NCBI RefSeq assembly: GCF_022437945.1
Contig: NZ_CP092535.1
Span: 2,914,001 to 2,978,000 of the forward strand
Source of the DNA: Nocardioides sp. TF02-7
Lineage (GTDB): Bacteria > Actinomycetota > Actinomycetes > Propionibacteriales > Nocardioidaceae
Direction of reading: 5' to 3'
DNA: 64,000 nt
This document shows positions 29,932 to 40,342 of the stretch, in pieces. Numbering within the stretch: position 1 is the stretch's first letter; every line of letters starts with the position of its first letter. The position numbers and the translations under genes are program-made. The notes under the pieces are model-generated. The model was not told the origin of the DNA, made no database searches, and saw only the letters and a program-made list of their open reading frames with translations.

Positions 29932-31268
29932 GCCGCCTCCCGCGCCAGCATCCGGCCCCAGGAGTGGTCGAGCCCGTCGGGGGGCGATCACCCGGCCGCG
30001 GACGACCGTCCGCAGCACGCGGCCGTCGTACGCCTGGCCGTCGTAGGCGGTGAGCGGGTTGCGGTGCGCCAGCCGGGCGGCGTCGACGACCGTCGGCACG
30101 GTCGGGTCGTGCACGACGAGGTCGGCGTCGGCCCCGACGGCGATCCGGCCCTTGTGCCGCAGGCCGACCAGGTCGGCGGTGCCGCGCGCCATCCACCGGC
30201 TCACCGCCTCGATCCCGATGCCGCGGCGACGCGCCTCGTGGGCCACCGCGGTGAAGCCGACCTGGAGGCCGGACACCCCGCCCCAGGCCTGCTGGAGGTC
30301 GCCACCGCCGCGGTGCTTGAGCTCGGCGGTGGCGGGGGAGTGGTCGCTCACCACCGCGTCGACCACGCCGGCGACGAGCCCCCTGCCAGAGCTGCTCGCG
30401 GTTGCCCGCGTCGCGGATCGGCGGACAGCACTTGAACTCCGCGGCGCCGTCGGGCACCTGCTCGGCCGTGAGGCACAGGTAGTGCGGGCAGGTCTCCGCG
30501 GTCACCGGCAGCCCCCTCCTCCTTGGCCGCGGCGACGACGTCGAGCGCGCGGGCGCTCGACAGGTGCAGCACGTGCACCCGGCAGCCGGTCTCGCGCGCC
30601 GCGCCGACCACCTGCTGGACGGCGGCGGTCTCGGCCTCGTCGGGCCGGCTGAGGAGGAAGTCGGCGTAGGCGCGGCTCGGCGGCGCCGGCGCCGCGGCGA
30701 GCACGCCTGCGTCCTCGGCGTGCACGACGACCAGCCCGCCCAGCGACGCGACCTCGGTCAGCGCGGCCGTCAGCTGCGCCGGTGCCAGCGGCGGGAACTC
30801 CTCGACCCCGCTCGGCGCGAGGAAGCACTTGAAGCCGAGGACGCCCGCCTCCCACAGCGGGGCCAGGCGACCGAGGTTGTCGGGGACGACGCCGCCCCAG
30901 AACCCCACGTCGACGGCCAGCTCGCCGGCCGCCGCCGCGCGCTTCAGCCCCAGGGCCTCGACCGTCGTGGTCGGGGGCAGCGAGTTGAGCGGCATGTCGA
31001 CCAGCGTCGTCACGCCGCCGAGCGCCGCGGCCGCCGTCGCGGACACGAAGCCCTCCCACTCGGTGCGGCCCGGCTCGTTGACGTGGACGTGGGTGTCGAC
31101 GACGCCCGGCAGGACGTACGCCGTCGCCGGGGCGTCGAGCACGGTGCCCGCGACCTCGGCGTCGTGCGGGGCGACGGCGGCGACCCGGCCGTCGCGCACG
31201 ACCACGGTGGCCGGCACCAGCTCGTCGCCGACCAGCACCTGCCGGCCGCGGACGGCGTCGACCTTCAC
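29928..31268 (-). CDS. allB: Allantoinase
   Basis: Zinc amidohydrolase opening allantoin to allantoate; 445 residues after correction. Metal-binding [20 protein letters not shown], the carboxylated lysine region [29 protein letters not shown] and [11 protein letters not shown] match allantoinases. Three insertions break it: G 29979-29984, C 30379-30383 ([11 protein letters not shown] expected) and C 30512-30516 ([15 protein letters not shown] expected). Overlaps pucG and uricase by four bases each. Confidence 0.92.
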
Positions 31269-32142
31269 GACACCCCCGCCCAGGCGCGCGGCTCCGGGTC
31301 GGTGCCCGACCGGCTCAGGGTCGCCGAGATCAGGCCGTAGGGACGGTCGGCGGCGTGGAACACCTCGCCGGGGTTGTCGAGGCCGAACGGCTCCAGGTCG
31401 ACGAGGAAGTGGTGCTGGTTGGGGCAGGCGATGCGGATCTCGGCGACGTCGGGGGCAGGCGTCGAGCGCGGCGCCGCCCATCGCGTGGATCGTCTGCTGC
31501 AGGGCTCGGCTGTGGGTCCGGGCGAACGCGTCGACCAGAGCCGCTCGCACGGCGGCGTGCGCGGTGTCGAAGTCGACGCCGCCGGCGGCGGCGTACCGCC
31601 AGGTGGCGGTGACGCTGGTCGCCAGCACCCGGTCTTCGGTCTCGGCGAGCGTGGTGAACCGGTCGCGCGGGAACCCCCGGAACTCGCTGCCGGTGGTCTT
31701 GAGCAGCACCAGGCCGGTGAGGCCGGCCAGCACGAACGTCTCGTCGCCGTCGGTCTGCACCCACGCGGTGCGGGTCTCCCCGCCGGACCGCACGAACGAG
31801 TGGCCGTTGGCCGGCAGCCGCTCCCAGGCGTGCGCCTCGGCCCGGAACCAGGTGCCGGTGACCCACGGCTGCGCGGCCCAGTGGTCGGCGAGCACGAGCA
31901 GGAACGCCTCCGGGGAGTCGACTCCCCTGCTCGCGGGCCAGCGCGTAGACGGTGTTCTTCTGGGTGTCGGTGGCGTGGACGTGGCTGTTGTCGCCGTCGG
32001 TGTAGGCGGCGGCGAAGTCGCCGCGCAGCTGGGTGGTGACGGTCAGGTCGCGCAGCACGTGGTCGGGCGTCGACCGGTCGACCGTGACGAGCCGGCACTC
32101 GGCCTTGCCGTGCTGGAGGTCGGAGAGCACGTGGTCGGCCAT
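31265..32142 (-). CDS. uox: Urate oxidase (factor-independent urate hydroxylase)
   Basis: Cofactor-free enzyme converting urate to 5-hydroxyisourate. 291 residues after correction. DGDNSHVHATDTQKNTVYAL holds the catalytic Thr with neighbouring residues of the active site; RDRFTTLAETEDRVLATSV and PNQHHFLVDL are further uricase blocks. Frame breaks: an extra base near 31923 and a G run at 31451-31455. Starts MADHVLSDLQHGK on the hiuH stop (TGATG). Its substrate is the product of XdhAB. Confidence 0.94.
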
Positions 32143-32456
32143 CAGCTGCCCCGGTAGGTCGTGTAGGCGTAGGGCGAGAGCAGCAGCGCGACGTGGTGGT
32201 GCTCGTCGGGCACGACCGTGAAGCCGACCCGCACCTCCGGGTAGAACGTCGTGCGCTCCCGGGCCGCGAACCACGGGCCGGTGCGGAACTCCACCGACCA
32301 GGCGCCCGCCTGGACCTGCTCGGCGAGCCGGAACCGCCCGTCGTCGTCGGTGACGCCGTCGTACGCCGTCCCGTCCGGGCCGCGGAACGCCAGCGCCATC
32401 CCGGCGGCGGGCCGGCCCCGCTCGGCGTCGAGGACGTGGGTGGAGATCGTGCTCAC
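32142..32456 (-). CDS. hiuH: 5-hydroxyisourate hydrolase (transthyretin-like)
   Basis: 104 residues, frame intact. Begins VSTISTHVLDAERGRPAAG with the conserved HVLD histidine; ends in the family signature YRGS. PDEHHHVALLLSPYAYTTYRGS, given here in part as HHVALLLSPYAYTTYR, is the C-terminal active-site strand. Hydrolyses 5-hydroxyisourate to OHCU. GTG start overlaps uraD by four bases. Confidence 0.94.
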   Translation of the reverse strand: MSTISTHVLDAERGRPAAGMALAFRGPDGTAYDGVTDDDGRFRLAEQVQAGAWSVEFRTGPWFAARERTTFYPEVRVGFTVVPDEHHHVALLLSPYAYTTYRGS

Positions 32457-32948
32457 GCGACCAGCTCCTCGAGGCGGAGCAGCGCGACCTCCCGCAGCTG
32501 CCCGGCGGTCACCGCGAGCTCGGTGCCGGGGTCGTTGCCGAGCCGCTCCTCGAGCAGCCGCAGCAGCTCCGCCCCCGCTGCGGCCGCGGGCGCGGACCAG
32601 GTAGATCCGGCCGAACCGCTCCTCGTAGCGCCGGTTGCCCTCCGCCAGCCGCGCGGCCAGGTCGGTGTCGGCGGGGTCCACGCCGGCCTGCTCGCTCCGC
32701 GACTGGGCCGCGGCCGGCCCGTCGCCGTCGGGCCGCTCACCGATCCGGGGGTGCTGCGCCAGCGCCTGGTCGACCTCGGTCGCCGTCCACCGGCGCGCGG
32801 CCTCGTCGGCGGCCGTCAGCAGCGCCGCCCGGTCGGCCCACGGCCGCCCGCGCACGAGCCGGTCGACCCACGCGTCGACGTCCGCGCAGGCGCGGAGGAC
32901 GGCAGCGGCCTCGTCGGCCGGCAGCCCGTTGAGCTCCTCGACCCGCAC
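32453..32948 (-). CDS. uraD: OHCU decarboxylase
   Basis: Decarboxylates 2-oxo-4-hydroxy-4-carboxy-5-ureidoimidazoline to (S)-allantoin. 164 residues after correction. QHPRIGER carries the catalytic His; SRSEQAGVD and LAEGNRRYEERFGRIYLVRA match the family. An extra base in the C run at 32572-32576 breaks SGAELLRLLEERLGND. The GTG at 32948, four to eight bases after GGAGGA, is preferred over an earlier in-frame GTG. First gene of the purine operon. Confidence 0.92.
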
Positions 32949-32973
32949 CTGTCCTCCTTCCACCGACGTCGGC

Positions 32974-33007
32974 TGAAACGGCGGGCGAGCGCCGAAACCG
33001 GCGTTTC
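32974..33007 (-). promoter_or_regulatory. Candidate operator upstream of the purine operon
   Basis: Reading toward uraD, GAAAC at 33007-33003 and GTTTC at 32998-32994 form a perfect 5-bp inverted repeat around four bases. A further GTTTCA-type half-site (TGAAACG on the + strand at 32974-32980) sits next to it. It lies 26-59 bases before the uraD start and overlaps the amidase stop codon. A likely site for the operon's RpiR-type regulator or another purine regulator, by position only. Confidence 0.45.
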
Positions 33008-34177
33008 ACCCGGGTCCAGGGTGGTGGATCGCGGCCGCCACGTCCAGCAGCTCGTGGTCGCGGCCCGGTGCGGCGACCAGGCAGAGGCCGCACGGGAGCC
33101 CGCTCCCGGTCCGCAGCGGGACCGACACCGCGGGGAGGCCGCCGATCCCGGCGAGGCAGGTCAGGGCGAGGGTCGCGTCACGCGCTGCGAGCAGCCGTTC
33201 CGGCAGCCCGGGGCCGGTCTCCGGCGCGGTGCCGGGGGGCCGAGGGCAGGGCGACCACCCGGTCGCCGACGAGCTCGTGGATCGTGCGCCGGGCCGACGC
33301 CACCGCCGACCGAGCCGCCTCCGCCTCGGCCGGCGTGACGGTGCGCGCCCGCTCGAAGCGGGCGCGCACGTCGGGCCCGAGGACGTCGAGGCGGCCGTCG
33401 AGGACGGGGCCGTGCGCCTGCCAGGCCTCCCACGCCTGCAGCACCACGAACGCATCGCGCCAGGACGCGAGGTCGTCGAGCCGCCAGCTCTCCGTGCGGT
33501 GGGTGTTGGGCAGGCCGCCGCTGACGGCCGCAGCCACGTCGGGCTCGGCGAGGGCGAGGAGCTCGGGGACGACCACGAGCTCGGCGGTGGGCGGAGCGGG
33601 CGAGCGGGGGGCGGGCAGGAGCACGCCGGCGACCCGGCGCAGCAGGCCGAGGTCGCGGGTCAGCCACCCGACCGCGTCGAACGTCGGGGGCGAGCGGCAC
33701 CAGGCCCTCCCGGTCGACGGCGCCGTGCGTCGTACGGATGCCGAACAGGCCCTGGTAGGCGGCCGGGACCCGCACCGACCCGCCGGTGTCGGTGCCGAGG
33801 CCGATCGACGCCTCGCCCAGCGCGACCGCGGACGCGGGGCCGGACGACGAGCCGCCGGGCACCCGGCCGGGCGCGGCCGGGTTGGGCGGCGTGCCGTGGT
33901 GGTGGTTGGTGCCGGCCAGCGAGTAGGCGAGCTCGTCGGTCTGCGCGATCCCGCGCACCGACGCGCCGGCGGCGAGCAGCCGGGCGACGACCGGGGCGTG
34001 GGCGGAGGCCGGATGGGCCTCGGCCAGGAGGGTGGGGTTGCCGGCGCCGCACCGGAACCCGGCGACGGCGAACAGGTCCTTGACCGCCACCGTCTCGCCC
34101 ACCAGCGGCCCGTCCGCGGCGCCCGCGACGAGCGGGTCGCCGCGCTCCCGCCAGACACGGGTGTCGAAGCCGGTCAT
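33006..34177 (-). CDS. Amidase signature family hydrolase
   Basis: About 389 residues after correction. The Ser-Ser-Lys triad is visible: Lys in [11 protein letters not shown], Ser residues in the [16 protein letters not shown] segment and [12 protein letters not shown]. Two insertions: G 33686-33690 ([14 protein letters not shown] expected) and G 33234-33239 ([15 protein letters not shown] expected). It ends 58 bases before uraD on the same strand, so it may feed into ureide metabolism, but the substrate is not shown. Shorter than GatA or allophanate hydrolase. Confidence 0.82.
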
Positions 34178-34212
34178 GGCGGCACCCTAGGCCGACCCGC
34201 CCGCGCCGGGGA

Positions 34213-35241
34213 TCACCCGCGCTGCAGCCGCGACCGGCGCATGCCGAACACCCAGCGGCGGCGCGGGTGCTCGCTGAGCGACCACAGCAGGTCGGTCGCC
34301 GGCCAGTAGACGAGGTCCTCGGGGCCCGGCGGGGTCGCCCACCGCTGGGTGCGGAAGCCGGAGGAGGGGTGGCCCACGTGGACGTGGCCGTACGTCGCCC
34401 GGCCGTGGGAGGACGTGACGTAGTAGGTCCCGTCGACGACGGCGGCGCCCTGCATCCGGGCCAGCGCCTCCTCCGCGTCGAGCGCGGGCCGGGAGACGCC
34501 GTCCTCCTCGGCGGCGAGCAGCCCGGTCTCCGGGTCGGTGGGGAACCGGGCGAACCGCCGGGTCTGCTTGCTGTTGCCGTACTCGCCCACGACGAGCGCG
34601 GGCGGGTCGGTGCTGCGGTCGAGCGTCATGAACGAGAACCGCAGCCGCTCCACCCCCTCCTCGGCCGCCGCCCGGTAGGCGAACCGCACCGGCAGCACGT
34701 GGTCGTGGCCGTAGGTCTCGACCCGCGCGTCGGCGCCCACGCGCAGCACGTCGTCGACCCGGCACGTCAGGAAGCCGCGGCCGGTGGCGGCGACGTGCAC
34801 GTAGGGCCCGTGCCAGACCACGCCGCCGGCGTGCACCTTCACCGGCCGGAGACCGGGCCGGCCCTCGTCGAGGGTCGGCTCGACCAGCAGCACGTGGCGG
34901 TAGCGCCGCGTCGCCAGGTCGATGAAGCTCAGCCGCGAGCCCTCGCCGTGCTTGGAGTACCACGACGTCACGAGCACGTCGCGGTCGATGCCGGTGCGCA
35001 CCGACGTCGAGATCCCCTGCGGGTACCACCGGTGGTCCCGCCGGTCACGGGCCTCCCAGGTGAGCGCCCGGTCGACCGCCAGCCCCAGCAGCCGCGGGTG
35101 CGGCACCCGGCTCCGGCGCATCCGCCGGTCGAGGTCGGCCAGCAGGCCGCGGGCGCCGACCCGGGCACCGCCGGTCTCGCTCAGCAGGCCGGTCAGCGCC
35201 TCGATCTCGGCGGTGTTCTCCTCGGTGCGCGACAGCCGCAC
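34213..35241 (-). CDS. Conserved hypothetical protein
   Basis: 342 residues, GTG start, frame intact. No signal peptide or membrane span. Repeated blocks such as VLVTSWYSKHGEGSRLSFID, VHAGGVVWHGPYVHVAAT and VDGTYYVTSSHGRATYGHVH alternate short strands with turns, reminiscent of a beta-propeller. No catalytic motif was recognised. It ends 35 bases before the amidase start on the same strand and is divergent from a Nudix gene. Confidence 0.65.
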   Translation of the reverse strand: MRLSRTEENTAEIEALTGLLSETGGARVGARGLLADLDRRMRRSRVPHPRLLGLAVDRALTWEARDRRDHRWYPQGISTSVRTGIDRDVLVTSWYSKHGEGSRLSFIDLATRRYRHVLLVEPTLDEGRPGLRPVKVHAGGVVWHGPYVHVAATGRGFLTCRVDDVLRVGADARVETYGHDHVLPVRFAYRAAAEEGVERLRFSFMTLDRSTDPPALVVGEYGNSKQTRRFARFPTDPETGLLAAEEDGVSRPALDAEEALARMQGAAVVDGTYYVTSSHGRATYGHVHVGHPSSGFRTQRWATPPGPEDLVYWPATDLLWSLSEHPRRRWVFGMRRSRLQRG

Positions 35242-35280
35242 CCCCGAGCGTCCGGGCGGTCGGTTCCACGCCGGTCACGG

Positions 35281-35286
35281 TAGCGT
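35281..35286 (+). promoter_or_regulatory. -10 box of the Nudix gene
   Basis: TAGCGT, nine bases before the ATG at 35296. Same hexamer as at 8184, 25235 and 51450. Confidence 0.45.
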
Positions 35287-35295
35287 CCGGGTCCC

Positions 35296-35724
35296 ATGGG
35301 CGAGGCGGACACAGGGCGCGCAGCGGTCGTCGGGGCGGCGGTGGTGCGCGACGGCCGGCTGCTCGCCGCGCGCCGGACGAGGCCCGCGGCCGCCGCCGGG
35401 CGCTGGGAGCTCCCGGGCGGCAAGGTCGAGGCCGGCGAGACCCCCGACGTCGCGCTGGTCCGCGAGCTCGGCGAGGAGCTGGGCGTCACCGCGACCGTCG
35501 TGCGCTGGCTCGACGGCGCGGTCGGCATCGGCACCACCCACGAGCTCACGGTCGCCGTCGTGACCGTCGCCGGCGACCCGCAGCCGCGCGAGCACGACCG
35601 GGTGCGGTGGCTCGCCGCCGACGAGCTCGACGCCGTCGACTGGCTCGAGCCGGACCGTCCGTTCGTCGCCCAGCTGCGGGAGGTCCTCGCCGACGGCGCC
35701 CGGCCTGGGACGATGGAGCCGTGA
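35296..35724 (+). CDS. Nudix hydrolase (MutT-like)
   Basis: 142 residues, frame intact. The Nudix box runs GGKVEAGETPDVALVREL then GEELGV, with all conserved Gly, Glu and Arg positions (about residues 43-66). WELPGGKVE and the C-terminal RVRWLAADELDAVDWLE match MutT-type (8-oxo-dGTP) or CTP pyrophosphohydrolase subfamilies. It likely sanitises oxidised nucleotides. Overlaps the next small gene by four bases. Confidence 0.87.
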   Translation: MGEADTGRAAVVGAAVVRDGRLLAARRTRPAAAAGRWELPGGKVEAGETPDVALVRELGEELGVTATVVRWLDGAVGIGTTHELTVAVVTVAGDPQPREHDRVRWLAADELDAVDWLEPDRPFVAQLREVLADGARPGTMEP

Positions 35725-36071
35725 GGGGCATCTTCTTCGACGAGGACGACGCCCGCGCGGCGGCGCTGGCGCTGACCCGCGGCGGGTTCGAGGCGACCGT
35801 GGTGCGTGAGCGGCTCGCCGGGGAGGACGACGACGAGGACCACCCGTGGGCGGTGCTCACCGACGCGCCCGCGATCCAGCTGGAGGTGCTCGTCGACATG
35901 TACGACGGGTGGCTCGACGCCGAGACCGACACGGGAACGGACCCAGGGACCGGCCCAGCGGTCGACCCCGGCCCCGGCCCCGTGCGCGACGGGGGCGACC
36001 GGCCGGGCGCGGCGGGCGGACTGCCGCTGCCCGACCAGCCGCGGCGGCTCAAGCGGCCGCCGGCGGGCTGA
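35721..36071 (+). CDS. Hypothetical acidic protein
   Basis: 116 residues, GTG start coupled to the Nudix gene. The first 70 residues (RGIFFDEDDARAAALALT, then HPWAVLTDAPAIQLEVLVDM) look folded; the rest is a Pro/Gly/Asp-rich tail ending in basic RRLKRPPAG. No family recognised. Convergent with the lipoprotein gene three bases away. Confidence 0.6.
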   Translation: MRGIFFDEDDARAAALALTRGGFEATVVRERLAGEDDDEDHPWAVLTDAPAIQLEVLVDMYDGWLDAETDTGTDPGTGPAVDPGPGPVRDGGDRPGAAGGLPLPDQPRRLKRPPAG

Positions 36072-36074
36072 CCC

Positions 36075-37187
36075 TCAACCGGGCGCGCAGACCGCCGGGC
36101 CGCCGCCGCGCTGGAACGCGCCGAGGGCCACCGAGGGCGGGTCGACGTCGGCCTCGACGAGGACCAGGCTCCCGTCGCGCTCGACGGTGAGCTCGCCGAG
36201 CTCCGCGAACGGCCGTCCCGTGACCGGGTCGGTGCCGTCGGCGAGCAGCGCCTCGCGCGCGTCCCGGTCGGCCTCGGCGGCCTCGTCGTCGGCGTGCTCG
36301 AGGACGTAGGTGGCGCGGGGGTCCTCGCCGCGCACCAGGAGCGCCCGCCGCTCCGGCCGGCCGAGGTCCGCCAGCCCAGCCAGCCCAGCCTGCGCGGACT
36401 GCGCCGACCTGGGCAACCGGTCGCCCCGGCTCGCGCACGCCGCCGGCCCGGCCTCGAGGACGGCGTACTCGACGTCCTCGACCGCGTCCGCCACCTCCCC
36501 GAACCCGTCGTCGTCGGCCAGCGAGTCGGCGTCGTCGTTGATCACGTCGGCGACCGTCTCGAGCGGCCCGACCGCGGCCGCCGCGACCACCAGGCCGTCG
36601 TCGGGGTCGAGCAGCAGGGCCCGCGCGAACGGCGGGTAGCCGGCGGCGGCCGGGTCGGTGGCCCGGCCGCCGGTGAGGACGTCGAAGCCCGCGACCTGCT
36701 GCTCCTCGTAGCCGAGGGCGGCCAGCTCGTCGGCAAGCGCGTCGAAGTCGAGGTCGTCGCCGACCTTCCACACGGTGGCGCCCTCGGGCGCGTCGGGGTC
36801 GCCCCACGACGCCGAGCCCTCCCACTCGACGTCGAGGTCGTTGAGGGCGGCCTCGCGGGCGGCCACCACGAACGGCGTGAGCCGGGTGCCGGCCACCTCC
36901 TCGGCCAGCGCCTCCAGGTAGCCGACGGCGTCCTCCTCGGTCGCGTCCCGCGGGCCGACGTCGTCGACGCCCAGGCGCTCCGCCTGGGAGGCCCGGTCGG
37001 AGAACGTCACCCGGAAGCTGTCGGCGGGCAGGTACTCGAACGCGTCGTCCATCGTCGACCCGCCGAGCAGGTCGCGCACCAGGCCGCAGCCGGTCAGCGC
37101 GGTCGCGGCGGTGGCGGCGGCGGCGAGGACTGCGATCGCCGGCAGGGCCCGCCGGACGGCTCGGGGAGCACGGGCACCGGGAGACAT
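36075..37187 (-). CDS. Putative lipoprotein
   Basis: 370 residues. Signal sequence with lipobox LTGC near residue 29 ([19 protein letters not shown]), so it is probably anchored outside the membrane. The body is strongly acidic; [14 protein letters not shown] near its start resembles DUF3352-type proteins, but this is weak. A short Gln/Ala/Leu repeat ([14 protein letters not shown]) is present. An ATG three codons upstream (37196) is an alternative start. Divergent from mshB with only about 20 bases between starts. Confidence 0.65.
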   Translation of the reverse strand: MSPGARAPRAVRRALPAIAVLAAAATAATALTGCGLVRDLLGGSTMDDAFEYLPADSFRVTFSDRASQAERLGVDDVGPRDATEEDAVGYLEALAEEVAGTRLTPFVVAAREAALNDLDVEWEGSASWGDPDAPEGATVWKVGDDLDFDALADELAALGYEEQQVAGFDVLTGGRATDPAAAGYPPFARALLLDPDDGLVVAAAAVGPLETVADVINDDADSLADDDGFGEVADAVEDVEYAVLEAGPAACASRGDRLPRSAQSAQAGLAGLADLGRPERRALLVRGEDPRATYVLEHADDEAAEADRDAREALLADGTDPVTGRPFAELGELTVERDGSLVLVEADVDPPSVALGAFQRGGGPAVCAPG

Positions 37188-37206
37188 GGGCGCCATCATT
37201 ACGCTC

Positions 37207-38135
37207 ATGACCGTGAGTGACACTCCGGCACACCGGCTGCTCCTCGTCCACGCCCACCCCGACGACGAGTCCATCGGCCAGGGCGCCACGATGGCCAAGT
37301 ACGTCGCCGAGGGACGCGGCGTCACGCTCGTGACCTGCACGGCGGGCGAGATGGGCGAGATCCTGGTCCCCGAGCTCGAGCACCTCGCCGCCGACCGGGA
37401 GGACCGGCTCGGCGAGCACCGCCGCGGCGAGCTGGCCGCGGCGATGGCCGCGCTCGGGGTGACCGACCACCGGTTCCTCGGGGGTTCGGCACCTACCGCG
37501 ACTCCGGCATGAAGTGGCACGAGGACGGCCACGCCGTCCCCGCCGACACGATCCACGCCAACGCGTTCTGGCACGCCGACCTCACCGAGGCCGCCGACCA
37601 CCTGGTGGCGGTCGTCCGGGAGGTCCGCCCGCAGGTGCTCGTCACCTACGACCAGTTCGGCGGCTACGGCCACCCCGACCACATCCAGGCCCACCGGGTC
37701 GCCATGTACGCCGCCCAGCTCGCCGCGGTGCCGTCGTACCGCCGCGACCTCGGGGAGGCGTGGGAGATCGCCAAGATCTACTGGAGCGCGATGTCGGCGG
37801 GCCGGATGCGCGAGGGGCTGCGGGCGCTGCGCGACGCGGGGGAGAAGGGGTTCGGCGACGACTGGGACCCGGACGGGCCGCTGCCGCCGATGTTCCTCCC
37901 CGACGAGGACGTCACCGCGGAGGTCGACGCCACCGCGTACGGCGACCAGAAGCTGGCCGCGCTGCGGGCGCACGCCACCCAGATCACCGCCGACGGCCCG
38001 TTCTTCAAGGTCTCCGACGTGCAGGGCCCGCAGGCCCTCGGCGTCGAGGAGTTCCGCCTCGTCAAGGGCGTCCCCGGGCCGGTCGGCCGCGCCGGTCGCG
38101 AGACCGACCTGTTCGCCGGCGTCGACCCCGACTAG
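37207..38135 (+). CDS. mshB: N-acetyl-1-D-myo-inositol-2-amino-2-deoxy-alpha-D-glucopyranoside deacetylase
   Basis: LmbE-family zinc deacetylase of mycothiol synthesis, 309 residues after correction. Zinc ligands lie in [15 protein letters not shown] and [23 protein letters not shown] is typical of MshB. A G run at 37480-37484 is one base short; correction gives [20 protein letters not shown]. The C-terminus [11 protein letters not shown] is shared with Mca (61.9 kb). Mycothiol is the main thiol of actinobacteria. The stop overlaps the DUF6113 start, a known neighbour. Confidence 0.93.
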
Positions 38136-38518
38136 TGGCGGGTCCGCGCGCCGCCCGGGTCGCGGTCGCCGTCGTCCTCCTGCTCCTGGGAGCGGCGGTC
38201 GGACTGGCGTCGTTGCTGCTGCACGCCCGGTGGTGGGGGATGGCCGTGGGGCTCGGCACGACCGCTGCCTGGCTGGTCGCGCTCCCCGGCGGCTGGTGGC
38301 TGCGGCTGCCGTTCGCCCTCGGGTGGGTCGCCGCGGTGCTGGTCCTCGCCCCGGAGCGGGCGGAGGGGGACTACCTGGTCGCCGGCGACGTGTCCGGCTG
38401 GCTGCTGCTCGGCTCGGGCGTGGCGGTGCTGCTGGCGGGGATCCTCGGCTCGCGCCGGCACCCGGCCGTGTCCACGGAGCGGGTCGGGATTTCCGGTCCG
38501 GCGGGCCCGCCTTCCTAG
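38135..38518 (+). CDS. DUF6113-like membrane protein
   Basis: 127 residues with four hydrophobic segments (VAVAVVLLLLGAAVGLASLL, MAVGLGTTAAWLVAL, LPFALGWVAAVLVLA and WLLLGSGVAVLLAGIL). GTG start overlapping the mshB stop by one base. Small membrane proteins of this kind follow mshB in other actinobacteria. Function unknown. Confidence 0.72.
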   Translation: MAGPRAARVAVAVVLLLLGAAVGLASLLLHARWWGMAVGLGTTAAWLVALPGGWWLRLPFALGWVAAVLVLAPERAEGDYLVAGDVSGWLLLGSGVAVLLAGILGSRRHPAVSTERVGISGPAGPPS

Positions 38519-38521
38519 GAT
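38516..38521 (+). promoter_or_regulatory. -10 box of the VanW-like gene
   Basis: TAGGAT spans the end of the previous gene, six bases before the GTG at 38528. Predicts a leaderless transcript. Confidence 0.45.
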
Positions 38522-38527
38522 GCACGC

Positions 38528-40313
38528 GTGACGTTCTGGGATCAGCAGCCCGGCGAGGGCGAGTCCACCAAGCGCGAGCGACCCGGCGGCCGGGTCGTCG
38601 TGCTGGTCGTCGTGTTGCTGGTCGCGCTGCTCGGCGGTGCCTACTACGCCGCCTACGCGGTGGCCGGCGACAAGGTGCCGCGCGGCACGTCGGTCTCCGG
38701 TGTCGACGTCGGCGGCCTCAGCCGCGACGACGCGATCGCCGAGCTCGAGGAGGCGTTCGGCGACCGCGCCGCACGCCCGATCGAGGTGCAGGTCGAGGAC
38801 CGGTCGGCGGAGGTGCGCCCGGAGGAGATCGGTCTCGGCGTCGACTACGCCGCGTCGGTCGACGCCGCCGGCGCCGAGAAGGACCTGCGCCCGGCGCGGC
38901 TGTGGGACTACTTCACCGGCGGCGACGACGTCGACGCCGTCGTGGACGTCGACGAGGAGCTGCTGGACGCCCGGCTCGCCGAGCTGTCCGAGGGTCTCGG
39001 CACGCCACCGAAGGACGGCCGGGTGCTGATCACCGCCGACGGCGTCGACGTCGTCGAGCCCGTGCCCGGCGAGGCCGTCGACACCGACGCCGCCCGCACC
39101 GCGATCACCGAGGCGTTCCTCGGCGAGGAGGAGACCGCCCGGCTCACGGTCGAGGAGGCCAGCCCCGACATCGACGAGGCCGACGTCCAGGAGGCGGTCG
39201 ACGGCTTCGCCAACCCGGCGATGGCGTCGCCGGTTACCCTCGTCTTCGGCAAGTCCGAGGTCCGGCTCCGGCCGCAGCAGTACGCCCGCGCGCTGTCGAT
39301 GGTGCCCGAGAACGGCGAGCTCGTGCCCCGCGTCGACGAGAAGCGGCTGGCCCGCCTCGTCAAGGGCGCCACCACCCGCGGGGAGCCCGTCGACGCGACG
39401 TTCCGCATCGTGAAGGGCAAGCCGCGGGTCGTGCCGGCCAAGCCGGGCGTGGAGTTCCGGCCCGACGACGTCGCGGCGGTCTTCACCGAGCTGCTCGTCG
39501 CCCCGGAGGGGGGAGCGCACCGGCAAGGTCGAGGCGACCGTCCGCGAGGCCGACCTCACCACGGCCGAGGCGAAGGCGCTCGGGGTGAAGCGGAAGATCT
39601 CCGAGTTCACGACCTACTACCCGCACGCGGAGTACCGCAACGTCAACATCGGCCGCGCCGCCGAGCTGGTCGACGGCACCCTGCTGCTGCCGGGCGAGGA
39701 GTTCTCGCTCAACGACACCGTCGGCGAGCGCACCGCCGAGAACGGCTTCACGACCGGCTACATCATCAGCGACGGCATCCTCGTCCAGGACTACGGCGGC
39801 GGGGTCTCCCAGATGGCCACCACCGCCTTCAACGCCGCGTTCTTCGCCGGCCTCGAGGACGTCGAGCACCACCCGCACTCGTTCTACATCGACCGCTACC
39901 CCGCCGGCCGCGAGGCGACGGTCGCGTGGCCGACCAAGGACCTGCGGTTCCGCAACGACACCGACCACGGGGTCTTCATCCGGGCCTGGGTCGACCCCAG
40001 CTCCTACGCCGCGCAGGGCTCGGTCACCGTGCAGATGTACTCCACCAAGCTCTGGGACGTCGACTCGGTCGAGAGCGAGCGCTACAACTACCGCGCGCCC
40101 GCGACCCGCACCCTCACCACGCCGGACTGCGAGCCCAACACCGGCTGGTCCGGGTTCGACATCGACGTGACGCGGGTGTTCCGCAAGCCCGGCTCCGACG
40201 CGGTCGACCACCGCGAGACCTTCCACACCTCCTACACCGCCGCCGACACCGTCGTGTGCCGCCCGCCCGGCAGCAACGGCGGCAACGGTGGTGGCGGCAA
40301 CCGCGGCGACTGA
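38528..40313 (+). CDS. VanW family protein with peptidoglycan-binding-like domains
   Basis: About 594 residues after correction. One N-terminal membrane anchor (VVVLVVVLLVALLGGAYYAA, residues about 25-45) is followed by two PG_binding_4-type domains (VSGVDVGGLSRDDAIAELE; VAPEGERTGKVEATVREADL). The VanW domain follows: EFTTYYPHAEYRNVNIGRAA, LLLPGEEFSLNDTVGERT and DYGGGVSQMATTAFNAAFF. Likely extracytoplasmic and cell-wall associated. A G run at 39508-39513 has one extra base. It ends in a Gly/Asn-rich tail. Confidence 0.85.
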
Positions 40314-40342
40314 GCCACCGGCGGCGACGTCGGTCCGCGCGG

